This document shows positions 50,417 to 62,200 of a stretch of 64,000 nt of DNA, in pieces (the first letter of the stretch is position 1; each line of letters opens with the position of its first letter). The DNA comes from Lacinutrix algicola. Lineage in GTDB: Bacteria > Bacteroidota > Bacteroidia > Flavobacteriales > Flavobacteriaceae. The stretch spans positions 1 to 64,000 of the forward strand of contig NZ_LIQH01000030.1 in NCBI RefSeq assembly GCF_001418085.1, read 5' to 3'. A model generated the notes under the pieces. It was not told the DNA's origin. It ran no database searches and saw only the letters and a program-made list of their open reading frames with translations. Position numbers and translations under genes: made by a program.

Positions 50417-51757
50417 ATGAAAATTAAAATTAATTTACTTTTTATTCTGCTTTGGTTGCCGCTTTTTTGTTTAGCACAAAGCAAATATGTTATAGGTAAT
50501 AAAAGCGGTTTTGATAAAATTAATTTTAAGTTAATTAACAATGTCATCATTATTCCTGTCGAAGTTAATGGTGTAAAACTATCTTTTCTTTTAGACTCTG
50601 GAGTTAGTAAACCTATTGTCTTCAACTTTTTAAAAGCATCAGACTCTCTAGAAATATTAAATGCAAAAACTATTTATCTTAAAGGTTTAGGGAATAATGC
50701 CAAAGTTCCTGCTTTAAAATCTTCTGGAAATACTTTTAAGGTTGGTGATGCTATAAATAAGAGTCAAGATTTTTATGTAATATTCGATTCTTCAATAAAT
50801 TTTGCTCCAAAATTAGGTGTGCCAATTCATGGTATTATTGGTTATGATTTGTTTAAAGATTTGGTAGTGGATATTAACTACACTAAAAAGAAAATTAAAT
50901 TATATAGTCCACAAAAACACAAAGAGAAATCTTGTAATAAATGTGAGGATTTCGAACTCGAATTTTACAATAAAAAGCCTTATTTTAATGCGTCTGTTGT
51001 TGTAAGTAACAAAAATATTCCAGTTAAACTATTAATAGATTCGGGTAGCAGCGATGCATTATGGCTTTTCGAGAGTGATAGTTTGGGTTTAACAGTTAAA
51101 AATAATTATTTCGACGATTTTTTAGGTCACGGTTTAAGTGGTTCTGTTCACGGAAAACGATCTAAAATCGATTCTTTTAAGTTGAAGTCTTTCGCCCTAA
51201 ATAAACCATTGGTAGCTTTTCCAGATTCATCTTATATTGCTGTGCTAAGAAAAATTAAAGGGAGAAGAGGTAGTGTAGGAGGAGAGATTTTAAAACGCTT
51301 TAATATTACTATGAATTATAGAAAAGCAAGAATGATATTAAAACGTAATTCTAATTTTAGTAAGCCTTTCAGTTACAATAAAAGCGGAATTGAAGTCGAA
51401 AATGAAGGCATAAGACTTGTTACAGAATACGATAAAAATACAATATCAAATAGAGATCGAAGTGTTAGAAGCGCTAATACTATTAGTGTACAAGCAGTTT
51501 TTGCAAATACTAGAAAATATGTAGTAAAGAAGGCTTATACTATTTCTCATGTTAGAGTTAATTCTCCGGCAGCAAGAGTAGGGCTTCAAAAAGGAGATGT
51601 AATTATAAAAATTAATGGTAATGATACTTTAAAATACACCTTGCAAGAATTAATTTATAAGTTTTATGGTAAGCAAGGTGATAAAATTAATTTAGAGATA
51701 GAACGATTAGGACATAAAATGAAAGTAGAATTTAAACTAGAATCTTTAATAAAATAA
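50417..51757 (+). CDS. Secreted retropepsin-like aspartic protease with PDZ domain
   Basis: A 446-residue exported protein with a signal peptide (MKIKINLLFILLWLPLFCLAQ in outline, cleavage after LAQ). It holds two retropepsin-like halves: the first with active-site FLLDSGVSKP (DSG) and partner region HGIIGYDLFK, the second with LLIDSGSSDALW and GGEILKRFN, so it may form an intramolecular active site. A C-terminal PDZ domain (about 360-446, with SPAARVGLQKGDVIIKING in outline) probably binds substrate termini. Family annotation is aspartyl protease/PDZ in Bacteroidetes; function unknown. ATG at 50417 fits the signal peptide better than the earlier frame start. Confidence 0.87.
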   Translation: MKIKINLLFILLWLPLFCLAQSKYVIGNKSGFDKINFKLINNVIIIPVEVNGVKLSFLLDSGVSKPIVFNFLKASDSLEILNAKTIYLKGLGNNAKVPALKSSGNTFKVGDAINKSQDFYVIFDSSINFAPKLGVPIHGIIGYDLFKDLVVDINYTKKKIKLYSPQKHKEKSCNKCEDFELEFYNKKPYFNASVVVSNKNIPVKLLIDSGSSDALWLFESDSLGLTVKNNYFDDFLGHGLSGSVHGKRSKIDSFKLKSFALNKPLVAFPDSSYIAVLRKIKGRRGSVGGEILKRFNITMNYRKARMILKRNSNFSKPFSYNKSGIEVENEGIRLVTEYDKNTISNRDRSVRSANTISVQAVFANTRKYVVKKAYTISHVRVNSPAARVGLQKGDVIIKINGNDTLKYTLQELIYKFYGKQGDKINLEIERLGHKMKVEFKLESLIK

Positions 51758-51787
51758 AAAAGCCGAAAACTTAAGTTTTCGGCTTTT
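51758..51787. terminator. Bidirectional terminator (perfect palindrome)
   Basis: AAAAGCCGAAAACTT (51758-51772) is followed immediately by its exact complement (51773-51787), starting at the protease stop codon. It serves the protease gene (+) and the DUF1573 gene (-). Confidence 0.9.
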
Positions 51788-51808
51788 AAAATATTTAAGG
51801 TTAATGGA

Positions 51809-52237
51809 TTATTTCTCCATTACGCTTTTGTTTTTAGACTTTTCTAATACACTTGTTTTAGAAGGATCAATAACTTCTCCTCTAATTTTTAAAGATACTG
51901 TTGGAGTAACTGCATTAGATAAAACAGTAATTGTTTTTCTAATAGGTGCAACACGTTTAGTATCATATTTTACATCAATCTTTCCAGTCATTCCTGGCAT
52001 GATTGGAGCTTTTGGAGTTGTTGGTACTGTACAACCACAACTAGAACTTGCTTTAGAAATAATTAATGGAGCATCTCCAGTATTTGTAAATTCAAAAGTT
52101 CTAATGCCATTGGATCCTTTTTCTACCGTACCGTAATCTATTGTTGTTTCTTTAAATTCAATTTTTGCTACTTTTTCTTGTGCATTAATTGAAAATGTAA
52201 TCAATCCTACAAATAATAATGTTATTAAATTTTTCAT
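51809..52237 (-). CDS. DUF1573 (ASH-like) exported protein
   Basis: A 142-residue protein with a signal peptide (cleavage near INAQ) and one DUF1573 domain (about 25-125). Family hallmarks are DYGTVEKGSNGIRTFEFTNTG, ASSSCGCTVPTTPKAPI with the CGC pair, and a segment near PGMTGKIDVKYDTK; this is an immunoglobulin/ASH-like beta-sandwich common in Bacteroidetes. Its role is unknown. The short Lys/Ser-rich C-terminus is not conserved. A full promoter lies upstream. Confidence 0.92.
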   Translation of the reverse strand: MKNLITLLFVGLITFSINAQEKVAKIEFKETTIDYGTVEKGSNGIRTFEFTNTGDAPLIISKASSSCGCTVPTTPKAPIMPGMTGKIDVKYDTKRVAPIRKTITVLSNAVTPTVSLKIRGEVIDPSKTSVLEKSKNKSVMEK

Positions 52238-52288
52238 TTATTTTGATTTTTAATGGTTTGTAAATTTAACTACTTTTTATTCCTTCTG

Positions 52289-52319
52289 CAAAAATATTAG
52301 ATGTAATACAATCTCACAA
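52289..52319 (-). promoter_or_regulatory. DUF1573 gene promoter
   Basis: On the minus strand TTG (52317-52319), a 20-base spacer and TATTTTTG (52289-52296) fully match the Bacteroidetes consensus. Confidence 0.6.
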
Positions 52320-52384
52320 GTACATTCAACATATTTAACTATACATTAATACAGGTTAAAATTTCGCAGAAACAGAAATATAAG

Positions 52385-52392
52385 TATTTTTG
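52385..52392 (+). promoter_or_regulatory. valS promoter -7 element
   Basis: TATTTTTG followed by C matches TAnnTTTG, 31 bases before the valS ATG. No clear -33 TTG. It overlaps the start of the longer open frame, which supports the ATG at 52423. Confidence 0.45.
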
Positions 52393-52422
52393 CTAATAAA
52401 TATTCAAAAACTATTCCAAAGT

Positions 52423-55059
52423 ATGAGCATTCCATCTAAATATGATGCAAAGAACGTAGAAAACAAGTGGTACAGCTACTGGACAGAGCATAATTATTTT
52501 CATTCTACACCAGACGAAAGAGAACCTTACACCATTGTAATTCCTCCACCAAACGTCACAGGTGTACTGCACATGGGACATATGCTTAATAACACAATTC
52601 AAGATGTGTTAATTCGTCGTGCACGTTTACAAGGTAAAAATGCATGTTGGGTACCAGGAACAGATCATGCTTCTATTGCTACAGAAGCAAAAGTTGTTGC
52701 GCGTTTAAAAGAACAAGGTATTGATAAAAACGACCTTACAAGAGATGAGTTTTTAGCACACGCTTGGGAATGGACGGAAGAATACGGAGGTGTAATCTTA
52801 GATCAACTTAAAAAACTAGGTTGTTCTTGCGATTGGGAACGTACAAAATTTACAATGGACGACGATATGTCTGAAGCTGTAATTAAGGTTTTTGTCGATT
52901 TACACGAAAAAGGATTAATATATAGAGGTTACCGTATGGTAAACTGGGATCCTGAAGCTAAAACAACATTATCTGACGAAGAAGTAATACACGAAGAGCG
53001 TCAAGGAAACTTATACTACATTAATTATAAAATTGAAGGAAGTGATGATACTTTAACTATCGCTACTACAAGACCAGAAACTATTTTTGGAGATGCTGCA
53101 ATATGTATAAACCCTGAAGACGAACGTTTTACACACTTAAAAGGCAAGAAGGCAATTGTACCTATCTGCGGAAGAGTGATACCAATTATAGAAGATGACT
53201 ATGTTGATTTAGAGTTTGGTACAGGTTGTTTAAAAGTAACACCTGCTCACGATGAAAACGATAAAATTTTAGGAGACAAGCATAAATTAGAAGTTATAGA
53301 TATTTTTAATGATGATGCTTCTTTAAATAGTTTCGGACTTCAATTTCAAGGTCAAGATCGTTTTGTAGCAAGAAAAAATGTTGCTAAATTATTAGAAGAA
53401 ACAGGTGTTTTAGTTAAAACTGAAACGCATATTAATAAGGTAGGAACTAGTGAAAGAACAAAAGCAGTTATCGAACCAAGATTAAGCGACCAATGGTTCT
53501 TGAAAATGGAAGAGTTGGTTAAGCCAGCAATTGAAGCTGTTTTAGGTGAGGATGCAGAGATTAAATTATTTCCTAAGAAGTTTGAAAATACATACCGTCA
53601 CTGGTTAGAGAATATTCGCGATTGGAATATTTCTAGACAATTACTTTGGGGACAACAAATTCCTGCATATTTCTATGGCGATGGAAAAGAAGATTTTGTA
53701 GTTGCTGAAACTATTGAAGCTGCCTTAGAGAAAGCTCAGAAAGTTACAGGTAAATCAGATTTAAAAGCTGAAGATTTAAAACAAGATACAGATGCTTTAG
53801 ATACATGGTTCTCTTCTTGGTTATGGCCAATGAGTGTTTTCGATGGTATTAGAAATCCAGAAAACGAAGAAATTAAATATTATTACCCTACTAACGATTT
53901 AGTAACTGGTCCAGATATTTTATTCTTTTGGGTAGCACGTATGATAATTGCAGGTTACGAGTATAAAGACGAAAAACCTTTTAACAATGTATATTTAACC
54001 GGTTTAGTTCGCGATAAGCAAAGACGTAAAATGTCTAAATCTTTAGGGAACTCTCCTGATGCCTTAAAGCTTATCGAAGAATATAGTGCAGATGGTGTAC
54101 GTGTTGGTATGTTATTTAGTAGTGCTGCAGGAAACGATTTAATGTTCGACGAAGCTCTTTGCCAACAAGGAAAAGGTTTTGGAAACAAGGTTTGGAATGC
54201 TTTTAACTTAACAAATTTATGGGAAGTTAACGATACAATACCACAACCAAACTCAAGCAAAATTGCTTTAGATTGGTACGAAGCTAAGTTTCAAACCGCT
54301 CTAGTAGAAATAGAAGATCACTTTAGTAAATACCGTTTAAGCGATGCTTTAATGTCTATTTATAAATTAATTTACGATGATTTTTGTGGTTGGTTATTAG
54401 AAATAGTTAAACCAGCTTATCAACAACCTATTGATGCTAAAACATACAATAGAGTAATGGCGATATTCGAGGAGAACTTGATAATATTACATCCTTTTAT
54501 GCCATTTTTAACAGAAGATATTTGGCAATATATTGCAGAGCGTACTCCAGAAGAAGCTTTAATTATTGCAAAATGGCCAGAAGCTAAACCAATAAATAAA
54601 GATTTAATTTCTCAATTTGAGTTTGCTTCGGAAGTAATTTCAGGAATAAGAACCGTTAGAAAAGAAAAGAATATAGCATTTAAAGATGCAATAGGCTTTT
54701 CTGTAATAAACAATGAAAAATCTAACACTATTTTTGATGAAGTAATATCTAAATTAGGTAATCTTGAAAGTATAGAATATGTTAATGAAGCCGTAGATGG
54801 TGCATTAACTTTTAGAGTAAAATCTAACGAGTATTTTATACCTATGGATGGAGCAATTGATGTTGAAGCCGAAATAATTAAACTAACAGAAGAGTTAAAC
54901 TATACTGAAGGTTTTCTTAAATCTGTACAAAAAAAGCTTTCTAACGAACGTTTTGTTGCTGGAGCTCCAGAGCAAGTTGTTGCTTCTGAAAAGAAAAAAG
55001 AGGCAGATGCTTTAGCGAAAATTGAAACTTTAAAAACAAGTTTAGCGAGTTTAAAATAA
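52423..55059 (+). CDS. valS: Valyl-tRNA synthetase
   Basis: An 878-residue class I aminoacyl-tRNA synthetase. The HIGH motif is HMGH in PPNVTGVLHMGHML (about 43-56), the editing (CP1) domain spans about 170-380 with TIATTRPETIFGD, and the KMSKS motif is RRKMSKSLGNSPD (about 540-552). DWNISRQLLWGQQIP precedes the second Rossmann half. The anticodon-binding domain and a C-terminal coiled-coil arm (about 815-878) complete the normal ValRS plan. ATG at 52423 (MSIPSKYDAKNVE) is the family start; it is near a -7 element. Confidence 0.97.
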   Translation: MSIPSKYDAKNVENKWYSYWTEHNYFHSTPDEREPYTIVIPPPNVTGVLHMGHMLNNTIQDVLIRRARLQGKNACWVPGTDHASIATEAKVVARLKEQGIDKNDLTRDEFLAHAWEWTEEYGGVILDQLKKLGCSCDWERTKFTMDDDMSEAVIKVFVDLHEKGLIYRGYRMVNWDPEAKTTLSDEEVIHEERQGNLYYINYKIEGSDDTLTIATTRPETIFGDAAICINPEDERFTHLKGKKAIVPICGRVIPIIEDDYVDLEFGTGCLKVTPAHDENDKILGDKHKLEVIDIFNDDASLNSFGLQFQGQDRFVARKNVAKLLEETGVLVKTETHINKVGTSERTKAVIEPRLSDQWFLKMEELVKPAIEAVLGEDAEIKLFPKKFENTYRHWLENIRDWNISRQLLWGQQIPAYFYGDGKEDFVVAETIEAALEKAQKVTGKSDLKAEDLKQDTDALDTWFSSWLWPMSVFDGIRNPENEEIKYYYPTNDLVTGPDILFFWVARMIIAGYEYKDEKPFNNVYLTGLVRDKQRRKMSKSLGNSPDALKLIEEYSADGVRVGMLFSSAAGNDLMFDEALCQQGKGFGNKVWNAFNLTNLWEVNDTIPQPNSSKIALDWYEAKFQTALVEIEDHFSKYRLSDALMSIYKLIYDDFCGWLLEIVKPAYQQPIDAKTYNRVMAIFEENLIILHPFMPFLTEDIWQYIAERTPEEALIIAKWPEAKPINKDLISQFEFASEVISGIRTVRKEKNIAFKDAIGFSVINNEKSNTIFDEVISKLGNLESIEYVNEAVDGALTFRVKSNEYFIPMDGAIDVEAEIIKLTEELNYTEGFLKSVQKKLSNERFVAGAPEQVVASEKKKEADALAKIETLKTSLASLK

Positions 55060-55080
55060 TATTACAGAGAATATATAATT

Positions 55081-55112
55081 AAAAAAGGCTTCCAATTTGG
55101 AAGCCTTTTTTT
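55081..55112 (+). terminator. valS terminator
   Basis: AAAAAAGGCTTCCAA pairs with TGGAAGCCTTTTTTT across a 2-base loop, 22 bases after the valS stop; it may also serve the convergent DoxX gene. Confidence 0.9.
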
Positions 55113-55130
55113 ATAAAGTAAGTTGTTGAA

Positions 55131-55505
55131 TTAACTCAATAGGGTTTTGTATTTATCTTTATAGCCAATTAATGCAACAATGTTTAAAGCTAATAAAGCT
55201 AATGCTGGAATAATGTTTCCAGGATCTAAAACGGCATGAAATAATACTGCGTTTACTGATACACTCATTAAAATTAAAGCCATTAGTGCTCCAAATTTAT
55301 TTAAAATTAAGGCTAGACCTGCTGCTATTTCTACTATGGCAACTAATACCATAGTTTTTGAGTTTACTAATGCGCTAAAGTAAGCGCCTGCATCTGCACT
55401 CATGCCTTCTGGAGCAGGTAGGAAGTTTAAAAATTTATTTATTCCGAAGATTAAAACGAAGATTCCAAGTAAAATTCTTAGAACCATAAATACTTTTGAG
55501 TTCAT
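55131..55505 (-). CDS. DoxX-family membrane protein
   Basis: A 124-residue inner membrane protein with four helices (about 7-27, 45-66, 69-89 and 94-115). The opening RILLGIFVLIFGINKFLNF and LVAIVEIAAGLALILNKFGALMALIL in outline are typical of DoxX/DoxD-like proteins. Members are linked to quinone-related or redox functions, but no reaction can be assigned. It stands alone between the valS terminator and the REP-like palindrome downstream of the A2M genes. Confidence 0.88.
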   Translation of the reverse strand: MNSKVFMVLRILLGIFVLIFGINKFLNFLPAPEGMSADAGAYFSALVNSKTMVLVAIVEIAAGLALILNKFGALMALILMSVSVNAVLFHAVLDPGNIIPALALLALNIVALIGYKDKYKTLLS

Positions 55506-55597
55506 AATAGTGTTAGTTTTTGGTTAATACTTAAAGTTAACGATTATTATCTATGTAATTACTTTCCTTGGACGCTAACTTTATTTTAAGCTTACAA

Positions 55598-55635
55598 ATA
55601 GTTTTCATTCCTGCGAAGGCAGGAATGAAAACTAT
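55598..55635. repeat. REP-like palindrome with extended 17-bp perfect stem
   Basis: The core ATTCCTGC-GAAG-GCAGGAAT (55607-55626) is extended outward by ATAGTTTTC and GAAAACTAT to a perfect 17-bp stem with a GAAG tetraloop. It lies between the A2M stop codon and the DoxX gene. Confidence 0.88.
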
Positions 55636-55763
55636 TCGTGAGCTGTTTTAAAACTTTCTGTATTTTCTCTGTGTAAAGGATCTGTGTGTTCTGCTTATCT
55701 TCATGCTATAAAGATCAGATAATTAAAGTATAATAGTCTGAGATTCCTTTTTTCAAAGGAATT

Positions 55764-56231
55764 TTATTCCACAGTAATCCTAACACCTTCACTATGGCTA
55801 CTAAACTCAGGAGCATACATACTCTGTATTGTTGTTATACCATTACTCATATTTCCTGCATTACTCACACGTAAATCGTATTCAAAAACATAAATACCTT
55901 TTGGTAAATAATCGAAAAAGAAATTTGTTGATGCATCTTTTGTTGCTTCGTAATACCCTAAACCATCTTGGTACTTGTATTTAGAAATTACGTTTACTGG
56001 TTCTAAACCTGCAGCTCTCATATCTTTCATGTGTACAAATTCCATAGCGCGATCACTTCGTAATTCTATACGCACGCGAACCAAATCTCCAACTTCAAGT
56101 TTGGTATCTTTAGTAATATCTGTTATTACTTCTCCTTTATCTGTATTTGTTTTTTTGAAGAGTTTTTTCTTCAGTTTTAAAGGTGTTTCAGCTGAAGTAA
56201 TTTTATCTAAATCCTCGAAATATTGCCAGTA
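55764..56231 (-). repeat. Near-identical 3' end shared with the tandem paralogue (copy 1)
   Basis: The last 155 codons and stop match those at 62449-62916, with three amino acid differences and stretches of about 100 identical bases. The short TTCCTTT/AAAGGAA palindrome beyond the stop codon is also shared. Upstream of this block the proteins are clearly diverged. Confidence 0.9.
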
Positions 56232-59200
56232 AACTCCACCAAATCCTGGAGATTTAGATTTGTTATTTATTTCAATAATAGAAATATCTTTATCTATTCC
56301 AATATATGAAAATGCCTTATTAAAATTTCCAAAAATTGCATCAGTCTGAAATGCTTTGCTTCCAATTTTGATTTTGGAAGTTTGTTTTACTGTTAGCCAA
56401 TCACTACCTTGAATCATTAATGCATATATAGCTTCTGTGGTTGCTTTTGTTGTCTTCCAGTTATTTGATTGCTTATTATTGAGTACCCAAAGTTTCATAG
56501 AATCTATAAACTTAGTATCTTTATTTATTTCAGCAAATGCTTCAATAATTAAAACCTGAGTTTCTATTTGAGCTTCGTTCCATTGCGTTGAATTTTTGTT
56601 TTCTTTCCAATAGGTTCCAAAAGTTTCATTGGTAATACTATTTTGTTTTAAAGCTTTTAAGATTTTTTGAGCTGATTTTTCTCTTTCAAATCTCTTAAAT
56701 ATGAGACTGAGCATTGCTTTTTCATATAAGCTTTTTGTAATCCAATTGTTTTCTAAATAATCTAAATGTTTGTTTATTTTTAATAGATTTTTACTTGATA
56801 TCTTTTCAGAACTCATAAAGAAACTTCTGGCATAAAGAGAATGAATTAAAAGGTTGCTGTCTAATTTTTTTTCTTTGGCAATTTCAATGGCATAATTATT
56901 ATCTATAAATGAAATCGCTTTTTTAATAATTTTACTAACCGAAGATTTATTATTCTGTTTAATTCCTAATTTTTCTAAATGACCAAAAGATGCTACAATA
57001 TGATTTGTTATAAATAGATTTGGATTACCATTTTTACCAAACCATGAAAAGGCTCCATTATTTAATTGTAACTCTTTTAGTTTTATAATAGAGAGAGATT
57101 CTTGGCTTTTAATTTCTCCTAAAGAAGGAAATGTATTTGTTTTTTCTTTAAACGGATTGTCTTCATTATAAGTTGTTTGTTCTTTAATACTTTTGTTGTC
57201 TTCAGTAATAAATGCTTTAATTTTACTATTACTTTTCAATATGTGATTTGCTATAGTATTAGCATAGTATTTAGAGAATGTTTGCTCTGCACAATCATAT
57301 GGATATTGCATTAAATATGGTAGAGATTTAAATGTAAACCATAAAGGATTTGAAGAATATTCAAGACTAAAATTTTTATGATTAAGTGTTGTTGATTTTG
57401 TGTTTTTAAGTTTATTAAAAGAAAATTTTTTTTCTGTATTTGCTGCTATAAATATTGGTAAGGTTTCTGTAACTAATATTTGTCTGTTTAAAACTGGTAA
57501 AAATCCTTCTTCTCCATCAGAGAAATTTCCTGTCTTGGCAATAATTCTATAACGTAAACCAGAACTGTTTTTTGGGATAATTACATTCCAGTTTACTTCT
57601 TTACTCGCACTATTTTTTAATATGAAAGGATTGCTTTTATATTTTGAAATTTTTGTATTTGTTTTAGAATCGTATAACTCTAAATAAGCGTTTCCATTAA
57701 TTAATTTAGTAGATAAGTTCGTTATTTTAGAAGACCATTTAATGGTGTCACCTTGTCTTAAAAATCGTGGTAAATTTGGTGTTACAACTAATTTTTTTTG
57801 TGTAATTACGCTATGTTTTTTATAACCATATTCTAGGTTCTTGGTATGTGCAAGTAATTGAAATTTCCATCGTGTTAAAGCTTGAGGCGCCTTAAAACTT
57901 ACAGAAATTTCATTTTTACTATCTGTTTTTAAATGCGGAAAGAAAAAAGCTGTCTCTTTTAAGTTTTGTCTGATGTCTATTTTTTCTAGATTTGGTACCG
58001 AAATATCTTGTATTGTTTTGCCTAGAGGAGTTTCAATTATTTCACTTCCAAATAATGTAGATATTACAATTACACCATTACTACCTTGGCTACCATAAAG
58101 TGCTGAACCTGCTGCACCTTTTAGTACATTAACTCCACTAATATTATTAGGATCAATATTAGTTAAAGTATTACTATCTACAATTACTCCATCCACAACA
58201 ATTAAAGCTTGTTTGTTTCCAGATAAAGAACGATTGCCACGTAATACTATTCTTGTGCTAGAAGTAACAGAACTCATTCGTCTAGAGATATTTGATACAC
58301 CAGGAAGTGTTCTTAATTTTCTAGCTAAATCATCATTAAAATCACTAACAGAGTTATAAGTAATATTATAACTTGGATATACTTTCTCTCTTTTTATACC
58401 TAATGCAGTTATAAGAACTTCTTCTAACGCATTTTCATGCATTACAAGATTAATACTAGTGTCTTTTATAACTTTTCTTTCAACAGTATTACCTACATAA
58501 GAAAAAACTAATGTTTCATCTGCTTTTGCAGAAATTGAGTAAAACCCATCAAAATCTGAAGTTGAGCCTCTAGTTGTACCTTTTACTAGTACGTTTACAC
58601 CTGGTAATGGCAATCCGTCATTGTCTAAAATAACACCAGATATGTTTCCTAAATTTAGAGTATTATGTCTAGGTTTGTTTTTTATGCGATTTAAATATTT
58701 GTTATTGAAATATTTAAAGTTTCTAAAATTTAAACCAAAATAATTAAGTTCTAAATATTTAGTTGGCAATGGTCTATAAAAAAAATGAGTGTTGTTACTA
58801 CCTTTAAAAATGACATTACTATCAAAACTCTTAATGTCTGGTGTATCATAATGACTATAATTACGGTCTAACTCAAATCTTGAATCCCAATTTGTTTTAA
58901 ATTCACTTTCATCATAATCATTACTTTTTTTAAGAAACTCATCTAAAGCCTCATCATACATAGAAGCCAAAACTTCTACGTCTTTATCCAAAGCCTTAAT
59001 TTTAAAGCTCCATTCTTCTTTGGCGTCTGGAATAAGTTTGTTTCTAAAAGATAATGTTTCAATTTCGAAAGCATCATTAGTTTCAGTAACGTTAAGGCTG
59101 AATTTTTTTGTTTCAAATAAACCAAATTTGTTTGTGCTAAGTACTACATTAAACTCTCCTTGGCTATCTTTAGTTATGGGAATATTAAATGTTGTTTCCT

Positions 59201-62200
59201 TATTTAAAATTATATTTTTGTGTATAATTTCTTTCCCTTTATGAAACACACGAGCAGAAATAGCAACACTATTAAATGCAGAATTTAATTTTATAATGGC
59301 TTTTCCATCTTTTATGAAATCGAGATTAATAACTTTATAATTAAACAAAGTGTAATTATCTTCTTCATTTGTGTTTTTGTAACTAAACTTCTTATTTACT
59401 TTTACTGTATCTTTATCTTGATTTACAGCAAAGCCTTCAATACTATACCTTCCAGAGCTCCAAGAATTAGTATTTAATTCTAATTCTAGCGAATCGTTTG
59501 TTTTAAAGCTTGTTTCGTAAACTTGTTCTTGAAATTTAAATGATTTTGGATTGTACTTTAAGTATGGGAAGTATTGATTGAAACTATCTTTTTCTATTAA
59601 TTGAAATTCTGTTGCTTGCCATTTTCTTTTAAAAACTTGAGAGTATGGTTCGTTTATTTTATAAATTTTTAGCTCACCAGAAGATGGAAGGTAACTGTTG
59701 TTTAAATTTTTAGATACTAGTTTAATAGGTTTACTAGTATTATTAGAAAGACTATATGGTGTAATTACATTAAACACTAAATTATAGTTTCCTATAAATA
59801 CTTCTTTTTTAGAACTAACAGTTTCACCATTAGTATCAGTAATATCTACTTCTATACTGTACTTGTGTTTTATATTACGTGTGTTGTTAATAGTTTTAGA
59901 TAAAAACGGAATGGTAAATTCTCCATCATTATTTGTTTTAACTTCTCCTGTTGCAAAAACTGAATTTTTATAGTTGTCATTATCGCTAACGCTATATTTA
60001 ACTTTTGCATTAGATATTTTACTATTAAAAAAAGAATTTGCTTTTCCTTGAATAAAAACGGAGTCTGAGAGTTTGTAATTTTCTTTTATCTCATCAAATT
60101 TAATTTCAAATTTTGGACGCTTATACTCTTCAACAATAAAATATTTATCTACATATTCAAAATCATCAATGGCATCCCAAAAAGGATGCTCGTCTTCCTC
60201 GTAGTCATAATCTTCATCTAGTTCTATATTAAATTCACCAGTAACAATGTCTTTAGGTAATTTATAGGTGCCACTTACACTACCAAATTCATTAGTTTTT
60301 AGTCTAAACTCTTTTAGTTCATTGTCTTTAGAATCTGAAATAAGAATACTACAAAAAGTGTTTTTTACAACACTACGTTTGCCGTTTTTAGATTGAAATA
60401 AATAACCTTTAAAATGAACGTCTTGACCTGGTCTGTATATCTGTCTGTCCAATACTAATTTTCCTGCTGCATTCCATTCTTGATTCTTATTGTCTTTATC
60501 TGAAAGGTAAATTCTTTCAACAATAAGGCTATCACCTTTATGGCTAATTAACCCTATTAAATTACGATTAATATTTTCTACTTTTAGTTCTAACGCAAGA
60601 CCATTTTTATTCGTGGTTTTCTCTATCGCATAATTTTTGTTTAAAGATGAAATACTAATACTTGCATTGTTTATAGGTAATCCAGCTTCTCTATCTGTAA
60701 CTTTAAATTCGTGTTTATCGTTTAAATCGGTTATTGTAAAAAACAGATTTGATCTTGCTGTAGTTTGATAAGAATAGTCAGCTTTTGAAGCAATGTTCTT
60801 TGTATTAGAAAACACTAGTATATAGTTACCGTTTTCTAATTTAGGAATCAATACTTCAGCTGAATGTTTTAAATAGTCGTCCTTAGAATCTACCAAATAG
60901 TGTTGCTCTAAGTAAGTTGTTTTAGTTTGAATAGTTTTAAAAATTATCGAGTCGTAATCAAATCTATTTCTTTTAAAATAATCTTTAAAATGTGGATTAC
61001 TTTTGTTTAATAAGTTAAAAGGCACTTTATAAACACTTAAAAATAAAGAATCTGTATTAGAATAAGTAACCTTTGCTAAAGCAGGTTTTTTAGCTGAAGA
61101 AATGTTACTAGTTTCAAATGCTAAAAACTTACTTTCTATGCTACGTTTTAATATTTTACATTTAATTGCACCTTCTGAAGTTGGAAATTTTTCAATTATT
61201 TCATCACATATTTTTAAAGCTTCAGCTTTAAGGTTTTTAGTGTTTACGAGGTTGTTATATACTCGATTACTAGCTATAGTAAAATAATAGTTAGCTATGT
61301 AAAAGCTAAGCATTGTTGTTTCTGGATGTGATTTATTACTCTCTATTGTATTATTAATGACATCAAATATTGGACTATTTATATTTGTAGCGATATTATA
61401 ATTGTAAGTGTTATTATCGTTCGATAGGAATTCTAATCTTCGTATTAAGATATCAAATAATGCTGCGTAGTTTTTTTTCTTTAAATGAAATTTTTCTAGA
61501 TCTTGATATAGTTTTAAAGTTTGTTTATAAGAGAATTCTTGATCTATAGAAAGATTGAGTTTTGTAAATACTTTAGAATTTACAATGTATTTAGAAAGCG
61601 TATTTTTATTTTCTTGTTTTAAACTTTGTTTAGTATGTGATGTATAGAAATTAATAGCATCATTTACCAGGAAATCGTACAAAGTCGGTCTGTATTTTAA
61701 AGCATTGTTTTCTCCTTTTAAGATGTGGATGTAATTTTTTATATCTACAGCTTTTAAAAGCTCAACATTAGAGATTGAATTTTGAAACTGTTTGTGTATT
61801 TCAAGTTTAATACTTTGTAAATCCCAAGTATTGATATCATTTCCTTTATCAATCACAGGTGTTCTGTTTTTAAACTTATATATATTTTTATTGTAGAACT
61901 CTAAAAGATATTTAGCATAAATATTTTGTAAAATTGCTTTTGCGGGAAGTGTGTTGTTTTTAATTTCATTCTGGATATCTACAATAAATTGGTCTTCACT
62001 ATTCTCAAGAAGTATAAGGTTGAATTTAGACTTGTAGATAAAGCTTTTAATAACATTCTTACTATCGTTATTTTTTTTAGCTTTTTTATAAATTTTGTCA
62101 ACAAACTTAATTGCAGTTTTTGTTTCTCCTTTAATCTCTGAAGCTTCTACTTTTTCCCAAAGTTTGTTGTTGTCTTGAGCAAAAACATTTATGGTTAAGA

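Noticed and set aside
50380-50625. Minus-strand 81-residue reading frame over the protease gene start
   Set aside because: It lies opposite the signal peptide and first domain of a well-supported gene and has no recognisable features.
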